In this document: positions 37,401-49,400 of the stretch, piece by piece
Layout of the letters: every line of letters begins with the position of its first letter
Numbering within the stretch: position 1 is the stretch's first letter
Source of the DNA: Spirometra erinaceieuropaei
Lineage: Eukaryota > Platyhelminthes > Cestoda > Diphyllobothriidea > Diphyllobothriidae
Direction: 5' to 3'
Assembly (NCBI GenBank): GCA_902702965.1
Contig: CACRXP010000306.1
Location: 134,840-198,839 of the forward strand
Length of the DNA stretch: 64,000 bases
The notes under the pieces: generated by a model
Told to the model about the DNA's origin: nothing
What the model saw: only the letters and a program-made list of their open reading frames with translations
The model's database searches: none
Position numbers and translations under genes: made by a program

Positions 37401-40400
37401 ACTAGACTGCGCTGAGTTCGCGTGAGACCCCAACGACTGCTGTGCATGCATTTGGCGCGTCTTCGACATGGGCTTTAAAAGCACGTCGGCCACTGATCCA
37501 AATCTCATCATCCGTTGGTTCACCAGCTCGGACAGGCGACTCATGCCAGCGGAGGCAATTCTTTCCCAAGGCTAAGCAACGTATCTCTCACTAAAATAAA
37601 ACTCGCGTCACGGTGGACTAGAAGTCGTGACTTTGAAGGTTGCCAACTGACGAGGTAACCCCGGTCCCTTCAGGAATGAAAGTCAGGCTGTAATGACCTA
37701 TTCTAGTTGTAGCTTTTATGGCAATGTGCATGATGTGAGTTCGGATACTGAAGCATAATAGAGCGACGCGCACCGATCTCGTTACGGATGGCGATCGTTG
37801 TACCTTGGAACATCTAAAGCCTCCCCGGTGCAGGCTCATACGGGCTGTCTAGCCTTCTCAACCACTGTATCCACGTCCACCTCCGATCGTCCTGACATTG
37901 CTTTGTCATCAGAACAAGGTGGGTGCGGAGAAGAGAGTGCAGTAGATACGGCGAAAGTCTACCCCACCGCAAACTAATTCACGTCTAACTCACCGGTGTC
38001 GTGCTCACTCCGTGCGGCACGCGCTGGACGCCGTCGTTTGCGCCGGTCGAGTTGTCGAGAGGGTAAGCGACTTGTATACACGTAAGTTGCTTAAATCGAC
38101 TGGCAAAAACGATAAGAACCTTCCCCGGGAAAGCTTACCATATTATGTGATTATCTAAAAATGCTTTTGCAGTCTAGAGAAGAAGAGGGAGCTACGCGGG
38201 TCGCAACGTCGCATTTAAAATATGAGAAACCTAAGGGATTTCGCGCTCTAAACTGCTGAAACTCGATAGACGACGGTTCAAACTCCACCAGAATTAAGCG
38301 AGATTAAAATAGACGCATATATTTTGTAATAGGCAAGTAAATTTGTTACTAACGAAACTTCTGATTACTTGTAATTTCCGAAGGGTTGGCCAAAGCGGAC
38401 AGATATTGGGTCTGCCAGGCTTAGACTGCAACTCCGTGCCCTCATAGTGGAGAAGAGCCCTTCATTATATGGGCTAATCATGAATATCATATAAACAGTA
38501 ACGGTGATTCAGTCACTTAGAACGGCTGCTTAAATAGTCACTTCTGACTTAGCTGCCCAAATCGACTGGTGACGCCCTAATCCCAGGCCGCGCGCGTGAC
38601 GTTTAAAAACGCGTAAGTTAATCGTCGGGCAGCGACCCCACCGCCGCACTACGGGCTAAACTCCTGCCGACCGAGATCGCGAGTTGTCGACAACATGGGA
38701 AGGACATGCGCCATGTTTTCCTCAGCACACACAAAAAACAGGCAACTTCTAGTTTACCCAAAATGCGTACGCTTTCCCTGTAGGTAGTGGAAGGGAACAT
38801 TTTTGACTACTGTGGAGTACCGGAGATCTCAATACATATGTAATATTCATCTAATGTCTTCGGTTAATTCTCGACATCGGCAATAATATACCAGAACTGT
38901 TGCGCTTCATGCGTGTATAAGGCTTCCGCCACTGGCAAAAACCCCACGACAGGAAACATGTGATGACGGCTTGTAGAGGATGGAACTGGCGCGCATTCAG
39001 TCTCGAGGACAGCCAACCGCCGCCATCCACAAACTCCGTAATCGCTTAATCAATTCACTAAGCTGACGCTGGCTCTCACAGGATACTTACACATGTGTGT
39101 CTACATCGCCCTTGTAGAGCGAGGAAAGCACAGGCGCACGAGCGGCCGTGCGTCAGGTTCGCTGACCAGGTAGTATGCACAGACGGCAATTTAACGCTAA
39201 TAATCCTAAACCCCAGACGATTTAACAGGCCGTTCGCAGGTTCATAATATGAAGGCATTCCCCTAGATAGGCATGGTCTTATCCATGAAGCAAGAATAAC
39301 TGCTGGCTGGATCAACCATACAGTTCGCAGAAGTGTATATAAGCTGTGAGAATTAGCAAACGAAGTAGCAGCCAGCACATACTTAACAGGAGTCACCGAT
39401 CTACCGCCCCGAATCTCTCAAAGACTGTGCGAGCAGTAGTCGACTACGCACACAACAGTGGGCATGGCTGCAGATATACGTTGTAGAGACGGTTAGCAAT
39501 AAGGTCAACATATCCGTCACTAGGACGCCTAGTAAGTGTACACAGAAGCACGGATAGACATTCTTAACAGAACACATCTAGGCACGACATGCCCAATATG
39601 TGCACGATTGTCGGTATAGTAAAACAAGCAGGAGCACCTGATCGAATAGTCTGGATGATTAGATGGGCACGCCTACAATTCCTCCATATGTTACAATCAG
39701 GAGCCAACCCCTGGCCCAAAACCAGACAAGTATCACAAGCAACCAAACACACGACCTGGAGACACGGATGGAATGCAAGAATGTTTACTGAGAGTGAACC
39801 AGGCGCCCATGGACTTCTAGCCCACAAAAGGCCGTAATGGTCATGCTTTGCGAAGCATAGCGTAGAGGGGGCACACTATCCTTCTAACTTACCGAGAATG
39901 AAACAGAAGAACCCCTGAATTAAGTGTACACTGGCCTCTTTCGCAAATTGCGCAGACTGTTAAATGATATGCACTAGTGGACAGTTCGACTGTCGTGTCT
40001 GACGATGTTCACCATGTGGACTTGCATGTGAATTACTTTGTAGTGAGAGTGAACTTGCACAGAATCTAGCGAATCCCGTCCTCCCCATCCGGGCCCGGCA
40101 TCAATACATGGTCAAGAAGACCGGAGGTGGGGGGTGCAGGTGGCTGGCATGGCCGGACCTGCACCTAGGCGTACCATCACACTCCCTGGCCCACAACAAG
40201 CACTTGACTAGGATTCTGACCAACAACAGCCCCACAAAGGGTCGGAAAGAGGAGTAACTGGGCAACCATGTTCACGACCAGCATACCAGCGGGAGCGCAA
40301 GCGCATCTACCGGCAGGGAACAGGGAGTCATGGAACTGCCGACGTACACCAGGCTGCAAGGGCAATAGTTTGCTGATCCTGGCATAGCAGACGCTTACAA

Positions 40401-43400
40401 TCCTTGAGGTCCACGCACTCATTACTCCCCAGGTAGACTGACACCACTTGATAGTTCGACCGTCGTTGCCGACAATGTCCACCGTGTGTTCCACAGCAAG
40501 GTGAAAACAGGTACGGTGAATTGCGCGTGATTTATTTTACACTGATAGTTGACTTATGCTGCATCTGCCGGACTCTCTCCTCTTCCACCTGAGCCCGGTG
40601 TCAAGACATAGTTCAGAAGACCGGAGGCGAGAGAGACCAGGGCCCAATCCGCATCTAGACGTACCCCCTGGTCCACAAAAAACACTTGCCCAGGATTTTA
40701 ACCAACAGCATTTGGGGTCGGCAGGGACCCCAATGCTCCGCCAAACCCAATCACCAGGATTTCGCACAACAGGGAGTGAGCGGCATACATCTCACATGCG
40801 TGAGAGTGCCGGAGTTCACGTTAAGGAGCCGTTGCAGTATGCCTCTCAGCCCATCAGTCCGCCACTCCACACAAACACACGCGACTGGGCAGACTACGTG
40901 AATTAAGCTGAGGCGTCAGTCGGCACCCTGGCGCACCCTGATAGGCTCGGATCACACATGTAGTAGAGGAGCAACATGTAGAAGGAGTCGACAAGCACAC
41001 TCATCACTTACGTGAGAGGTGCCAAGACTGACAAGACTTAGACCAACTGATGCACGCCTGTTCACACTGTGGGTTCCGGCGGCACCCGATTTCTATCTTC
41101 ACACCTCAGACTGGACAGAATACCGGGCCCAAATACTGACTATTAATATGAAAGTTCGTAAGCTGTATCAGAAAAAAACAAGAGTTTGAAAATCCGTTTT
41201 CCCAAAGGACGTACATTAGCCCGGGATTCAAGCTCTTCCTTTGAGGGGGATTCGCTGCCGACTTCGAGGTATCCGAACTCCACTGTAGAGGTGGGCCGAT
41301 TACTACGGTCCCGTGATCCTAGTCCGGTGTCCATTGCGGCCAGGAGACGGCGTCGTAGGGCCGCTTCGGTTCTACGCGAGGCCGTCAATGCAGCATCGTT
41401 AGCTCGGCTCTCAGCCTGTGCACGCGCCACTTCGGAGGTGGCTTCTGCTAGGCGTTTTTCAAGGTCATTCCGCCGTTTTTCCGAAATGGCCAGTTGGGCG
41501 CGGAGGGCTTCCGCCTCGTTAGATATCTGCAGTTGGGTGAACTGTTGGCAGAAGTATTCCGGAGTCAAGGGTTCTACGGTAGCGGTTGCTGTGAGGGCAG
41601 CTTTCATGACCACGGACTGCTGGTCGCCTGAAATAAATAAAAATGACGAAAATGTGTGCATGGTAGGGCATTAATTTGACTATAAAGTCAACTGGTGTCC
41701 TGCCTCTAGTAGAAAAAACTGTGGTTAGTTCTTGGTTGGCTTCGGAGCTTAATGAACTAAATCGTCAATCAAAACGAAAAGGTGTAATGAATGAATATGT
41801 AAGCCCGTGTTCTCAATACTATAACATGACAACTTATTTGACTTTAGTAGGCATGCTATACCGGGTTTACGTAGCTGACTAAAGAAAATGATTAAATCTA
41901 GGGTCGAGGTTAGGTTTGAGGTAAGGGTTAGGTTAAGGATTAGAGTTGGAGAAGGGTTTAAGGTTAAGATAAATTTGGCCTGTCGCATACCGTCGTCTTA
42001 CCCAATCCAGCCTTCTTTAACCAATCACCCTTGGTTACCTGTCTCTCGTCCATTCACACACCCCCTAATACGCAATTTTTAAAAGTACGCGGTGTGTTCC
42101 GACAACTCGTTGGAATAATAAAACAAACACATGTCAGAAATTCGAGTTTTCTCAGTGCTTTCCGCCTATTCCCTCAACTGCCGCGTCCGTCTGACCTACT
42201 GATGAAACTAATATTAGCAACCTGCCCGTATTGCGGGGGCCCCGGTGCTCTATTTTCTCATTGGGCTCACACATTCAATCCTTGCCGAAGAAAGAACAGA
42301 TGGTTAAAAGTATCGAGTATTATTCAAGTGGGTTATGCTTTGTACTCCTGCCCAAAACTTCTGCTTCCAGCTCGGAATTTGAGGTTTGGAAGACAGGAAG
42401 ATTGAATTCTCAGAGAAAGTAATTTAGGTTAATTTCAAATATAGCGCTCCAAAATTTATTCATCACCCGCAAACAGGGAACATACGGTTGACCAGAGTGC
42501 ACACCGGTATCAATATCACGTATGGTGGTGGAAAGTTGTGTACTTTGGAAATGCCGACGTACTCGGCGTATGGTTTTTGTGGCGGTCAAAGTATTTGTAG
42601 TTGGAGCAAAACAATTTACGATAAAAGCAGTTGATGTAGACTTAGTGGGAATTGATTTGATGTATTTCTCTTGAGTGCAGAGTGTGGGTTTTCAGCAAAC
42701 TCCTGTGTGCGTGCAAGTTGTACTATCTTTATTTTGGCCCTAGTCTGCTGAAAGAAAACTACCAGGAGACTGGCTGCGCTGCTAGCTTTCGCGTCAGAAC
42801 GAGAAAACCCCTCACATTTATCAAATTCGTTTCCCCAAAGGATTTTTACTTCACCAGTAGGAAGTCGGCATCTTTTGGCTTCGGATACTGTATACGTATA
42901 GTGTACAGATCAGAAAGTATTAGCTGCAAGATAGAAATGCTCAGTTTTTAGAAAAAATTCCAAGCTGATGAAAGTAAGTCAAAATTTATGGCCCAGCAAA
43001 CTCTGTAACGCAAAGAGGAATGGCTGGTTAGGGAGGTGTTGCGACTAAAGCTGAAGGGACTCTTTGAAAGCAAACCTCGGAATTTTGAGCATTGGCCAGA
43101 TTATCAAGTACACTTTAAACTTTACTGATACAGCTGACGGTGGATTGACCAGTCACGCCATCAGCCGGCGAAGAACTGCCAGTTGAATTCGGGCGTTCTT
43201 TCATCCCACCTTGACATGACGTCGAGGTTTTCGCCTTCGTTAGTTCGCAGTCCCTCACTAGTAATATGCATAGTCTTTGTCAAAGGTAAGGAGGAGGCCT
43301 GAAAGACGATGTAGTTCTGTAGTTGATAAGGTAATGGGTGTACTGCAGCCACCGCAACAATCAAGATCCAGTTCCGTTTTGAAGACGACGAAAGACACCA

Positions 43401-46400
43401 GAATGCAGAAACCCGGACAGCGAACCTGATGCACGACCGCTCGTGGGCCTGGGCGTCTCTCGCTCCACATGGGTGATGTAGACGCACATGAATAATTACC
43501 CTGTAAGAGCCATCGTCAGCTTAATGAATAGACTGAACGATTACGGAGTTTGTGGACAGCGGCGGTTGGCTGTCCTCGAGACTGAATGCGCGCCAGTGCC
43601 CTCCTCTACAAGCCGTCATCACATGTTTCCTGTCGTGGGGTTTTGCCGGAGGCGGAGGCCTTATACACGCATGAAGCGCAACAGTTCTGGTATATTTAGG
43701 CCGGGGTCGATTATTAACCGAAGACAGCAGATTAATATTACATATGTATTGGGATCTTCGATACTCCACAGTAGTAAAAAATGTCCCCTTTCACTACCAA
43801 CAGGGAAAGCATACGCATTTTGGGTAAAAGAAAAGTTGCCTGTTTTTTATGTGTGCTGAGGAGAACATAGCGCATGTCTCTCCCATTTTGCCGAAAACTC
43901 GTGATCTTAGTCAGCAGAAGTTAAGCCCGTAGTGTAGCCGTCTCATACATTGCAGTAGGCTGGACGGGTGGCTTGAGCCAAAATGGGATTAAACTCACGG
44001 CTCCCGGTGGGCCTCGTAGCTCAAGTTGTTAGAGCGTTGGCCTTCCCCTTGTTGTCGTGGATTTAAATATCATCGAGACCGCCGGAATTTTCATGAGTCA
44101 AATGAGATAAGTTCTCGTCACGTACATTTAGGACATATGATTGAGTACATGCTAGCGTGGCAAGTTACTAAATGATAGAACTTCTTTAATCTGTGATCTT
44201 CGGCCCAGTGTGTTTTGTATGTGCACGCGGAACGATGTTCTTCTTGATACCAGATGGTATCTGTGCATGAAATAATTTTAGATTATAGTCCACACCATCT
44301 GGAAAGATGACTTTACCAGTTACCCGGTGCGGTTCCAATTAGGAACGATTACTTAAGCGGGATTGTAATACAGGTTATCTTTTCATACGATGCTGTAGTA
44401 TCTCAGACATGTCAGGATGTTGGTGTTTAAATGCACTTCTTTTCGCCGTCTTCAGCTACTGCTCACAGTCAAAAGGACTAGTTTAGTAGTATGCATTTTC
44501 TCTATCGATCTCCGACGTCCTAAAAAATTCGAAACTATTTTTCAGAAAACATGCCCGAAAATATTATTCCTTGCACCCGTTTGGTAGCAAATCACGTCCT
44601 ATCCAAATTTCGTAATTGAAGGCCGGGTACCTTTCGGTATTTAAAAGGTTGCTAATTATGAGATTTTTTGAGACCATACAATGTCCATTCGAATAGCCTC
44701 GTATTTGACTGTTTAGCAATGCTCCTCAGCAATTATGCAACATAGTCCGCATTCGTTGTAACACTTTAGGAGTTTCACATGGCACTTTCTTAATGGCATA
44801 ATGGAATATACGTTTCTCCTTACACGAAAGATATGTCATGATATATTGTGATGAATCCTGCCGATATGGATACCCATATAGTCAATTGGAGCCATGCGGT
44901 GTCTGAATGTCCTGGGACACTGCAGGCAGAGGAGAACTATGCGACGAGTTTATGTCGGAGTTTCGTGAACTGTTTGGCTGGGTCGCTGTGCCGCGGATTA
45001 GCTTATGATCAATTAAGCCTATGCATGATGAGACAGTTTAATTGCAATGGTGACAAGTTGAAATTAAGTCCACAGTGCTGGTGGTAGAGGCACTGACGGT
45101 AATGTTTTCCAGGTTGGTAGGAGGGTTATCACTGGTGGTGCTTGTGATGGTTGTTTGTGAGATGAAAGGCGGGCTGGTCGTATTGACATTGTACTGGGTC
45201 CACAGATGTTCAAAGAGGCCGATCTGTGCCCACAACGCCCGTAGCCCGTGCAAACACGATGGCAAGAGGCTTGGTGCCGGTCTCAATGGTCCGTAGCACT
45301 AGAGCCTTACAGATGTTCCTCGTTGCCTTGGCAGCGTCTATTCGGCCGGGTTCTAAGATGGCGGCTCCAGTTTTTACGAATGCCTGTTGCTCTTAAGCGA
45401 GGCCCATCCAGGTCTCCGGATTTGATCTGTAGATGCTTAAGTGAGGTCATGGAGGTATCCTTGTAGCGACACTTTTGTCCACCTTACTTGCGACCTCCCT
45501 TAGCTACGTCGCAATGGAATAACCGCTTGGACAGGCGCTCATCGTCCGTCCTCACGACATGGCCGCCTCATCGTAGTTGTATATATTTTATCATGGTGTG
45601 GGTACTAAGAACGTCAGTTCCGTAAGGGAGATGAGTATTATAGGAACCCTTCCTGGCACTTTATTTTTAGTTTTCTTCGGAGGCGGCTGATATGAAATGG
45701 CTGAGTCTTCTTATTAGGCCTTTATAAACACTCCATGTCTCCGCCTCGTACAAGAACGCTGTCCGGACAACGGTCCTGTACTTCCTTAATTTTATGTTGA
45801 GTAGGGTTCCACGACGGTCCCGGACGGAGTGCCTTAGCAGGCCAAAGGCCTGCCTGGCTTTGGACGATGAATGACGAGCAAAAGACGGTCGTCTACTTTG
45901 TTGACTTCAGGGTTGCGAGAGTCTGCACCTTGTGGGTTTCTGTGAAGGAGTATAAAGTAAACGGCGTGCGCCTAACCCTCCATTTGTTTTCTACCCGTTA
46001 AGAACCATCTCTGAAGCAAAGATTGCACTCAACTTGGAAAGACAGGAGTCCTCAGACGGGTGTCGTGCGACCGGCAAGCCAGATAACTAGATTCCATAGC
46101 CAGCGGCGAGGGTATCTGGAGTCTGCATGTCGCGTTGAACCCATTTTGTACATAAAAACTTAACGCAAATGCAAACGAGTAATGTTGCGGATCCTGGCGT
46201 GTGCTAGTCAAATGGGTTTCTCCACGTTTAGTTATATCCGATGTCTGCCGGCACTCGTCCTGAATATCTTTATGAATTCCTCCGGCACACAATATTCACG
46301 AAATTCCCTCCATTAATATTTTGGGCGGTCTCATTTAACAGTACTTCCTTTGGAGGTTAAACGTTACAATTAGTAGTCGCTTTGGGCCGCCATGATCGTG

Positions 46401-49400
46401 CGAATTTCATAAAATCGATGCCAGTAACTGAAGCGAAAGTGCAATTAAAATCTCGGAGATTTTACTCTCCGTGGAGCGCATGTCGGCTTGGTCTCACTGA
46501 GTACTCTAATGACGGGTTTTAGACCACGTTCGTGTAGAAGAAGACGGAGAGACCAAACATTTATAAGGAGAAAAATACAAGTCCGGGGTTCTTGAAGAAA
46601 AGAACATCGACCACCGTCTCTGCGTAAATGACGACAGTGTGCTCGTCCTGGGGTTTCATCGAGGTCATGCAAATGAGATGAGATAGAAGCCCTGACGTGT
46701 CATCTTGTTGTGTCATCTGGAATATTCTGACCACTGCTGGCAGATCGTACGCCTGCGATTCGACTAATAAGACGCCTGACAGAATGACAGATTCAAATTT
46801 CGTGTCTTAGACGTCCACGGTTGTGTCAGTGACTAACAGTTACAGTCAAGACCGAAATATCATTTCCACTCAGTCGTGCCCTTGCCAGTAGTGGTTTCAA
46901 GCGAGAAAAGAGTAAAGAAGCGGGAAAATTTTAGTGAATAAATCAAGGGGGCTACTTTCTCTGCGTTATCGCGAGCATTTAAATTTGCGCAACAAAAAGG
47001 GCCTACCCAACCTAGTAACCGAGTCCATGCAGACCGTTTGCTCAAAACTTAGTACTGAAATGGTGCAGTACTCCAAAAGTGTGATACTTACCGTTTACGC
47101 CTTCGTGTAAACCATTGGCCAGCAGGGAACTCAGTAGCCTGTGAGATGAAACAGAAAAAACGTAGGTTGTTAGTAGTGGGGAGCGGTGACATTGCTCTGC
47201 AACAAGGTTAAGCTTAATGTCACAAATTGTGTACTTTGACAGTGAGGAACCACTCCTAGAAGTTTGCAGTGCAATAAATCACTTCCGGTAGGCCTTCCTG
47301 CTTCTCAAAGTATCACCCTGAACGTCTCAACTTTGTTAGTCTGAGTACAGATTTTCTACTTTCTTCGGGCTCTCCTTTGTTTCTCGGGGAGTAACCAGTG
47401 AATACATTAATTATTTATCAGATGAACTTAAGGGGTTTGGTATGTTCTTCACTGAAGGCGTTTTCTGATGAACTTAAGATAGAGATGCTGCAGTTATTTT
47501 GCAAAAACCTCCAGTGTTAAGAGCGTGCGAAGTACTTTAATGAGAGCATATTCGGCACAAACGCGACATTGAGAGAAGGTAGTTGAAGAATTACAGGGAA
47601 ATACGGCACCTGCGTGCTTCCTGAAGCGAATAACGAACTAATTTCTAAGAATTAGCACTGCATACATAAACTGCATGATTTTCAGAAAATATTTCTCTGC
47701 GTGATGAAACGCACTGACAAAGCACAAAAGGCTAAATGTTAGATTTTTGTTTCCGTGACATTATTGAGGTTTATATTTGTTATGCTTGGTGTTCTAATTG
47801 TTTTTTTTTCACTTTTATAGGCATATGCAACGCCCCGAAGGAGTAAATTAGATAGCTTTAAATTCAGCGCAGCCTGAGATTGGCCTGCAAGTGCTTTTCT
47901 AATGTCCCACTAGCCGTAGTCCCGGGAATCTAATTTGGCCGTACGAAATATTTATTGGACGATGGGCTCTCTAATCAGCCTCATGAAATATTAACATTCG
48001 ACTAGTTCAGAACCTAAAGCAGGAACCTCATGCAGAAAATAAAAATACCTTTGATTTACTAAATAATAAATTGGGTGAAGTGTAGGGGAAGCACAGTAGA
48101 CGTGTGGGAATTCAGAAATGTAATTTCGGTTCGAAAAGATTACTTGGGTAGGGCTGGGGCATTAATTACCGTGCAGCCTAATTCCAAAACATTTCCGTCG
48201 CGTCAGGATGCCGGCTTTCGAACAAGCCTCCTTTCGGTCGGCTGAATAAACTGCCTCTGTGAAAATGACTACTTAAGTGGATTGCGTTTTCCACTGATTT
48301 TCGATGCTCTTGAAAATTCAAATACATCTTAAAGACACAGAATATTCTTTCTTGTATTTATTTGGTAGTGAGTCACGTCTTCTCCAAACCTTATACGTGA
48401 AGAAAGAATATCATTCAGTTCTGTATGGGCTTTTTTCTATGTCCGAGTAATCCTGGATCTGAACTGCCGCTAGACTTGCATTCATGGTTTCCAAAATGCG
48501 ACCTGTATACGCTCCGTGTAAGGAAGATCATACATTCTTATATACTATTCGGAAGATGTCATCTGGGGCTCATAAAACCTTGTACTAGATGTGGAACATG
48601 TTCTTTACTTTATAAGCAGCATTAATAAACTTGCTGATGTGATGCTGTATGACTGGACATTTCACGGTCTTAAAACGCTTTTAAAACCGAAGGATGCCAC
48701 TTCATCGGGTATAAGATGTGAAGAGAACATACTATGTCACTACATGGATAAAAGAAAGAATACGTCTACGCAAATCTTCCATGAAGTATGCCTGAAGTGA
48801 ATAGGGCATCGAAAACAGTAGGCCGCATCACAGGCCTCGTGCACGAGTGGTAGGTTGCACCATGCAAATGGTGACCGCTACGCACGGTCCTTAGCTGGCA
48901 CCCAAATCTCAACTGTAACTCCATGAAGTTAGGCTACTAGCGGTCGCACTTCGGTAACCGCTTTGAATGACGGACTAAACCAAATGAGGATATGCGTTGT
49001 CGTGTGTGTTCCCCCACGTCCGGTAATTATGGTCTCCTTCCCATTCTTCCCGGCGAAATGCCCTACGGAGAGGGCAACATGCAATTTCGTGGGCAGCCCA
49101 GGCTAATTTGAGTCACCCTACACTAAACAAAGCCGTGACTCATAGTGTTCGGCAGCCACCCGAAATGTCTGATTGGCCCCATTTGAGGATGACAGGGCTT
49201 ACCTCCTCGTGGGGCAGGGGAAAGGGCTAGAAAAGGCGTCCTAAACAAACATTGGGAAATAAATCTACCAGCAAGCTGACCGCGGGCCGTAGATGAAAAA
49301 CTCGCACTCGAAACAACCGAAAAAACAACGATAACTTCCGTCCCCATCACCTCCCTCCCGCCCAACAGGCTCTTGGGGTGACTGCACGCTCTGGCAGCAT

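Larger units (their letters stand above)
41628..47091 (-). other. Intron 4 (exons 4-5)
   Basis: 5.5 kb between the microexon and exon 5. It contains a telomere-like stretch, R3 right copy, an anticodon-deleted SINE, a foldback fragment and an inverted LINE 3' half. 42.0-43.4 and 46.0-47.0 kb show nothing I can identify. Confidence 0.6.

Noticed and set aside
38640..43940. A 5.3-kb DNA transposon with 530-bp terminal inverted repeats
   Set aside because: The segment contains host exon 5 with intact frame and splice sites, and there is no transposase; more likely two separate copies in opposite orientation.
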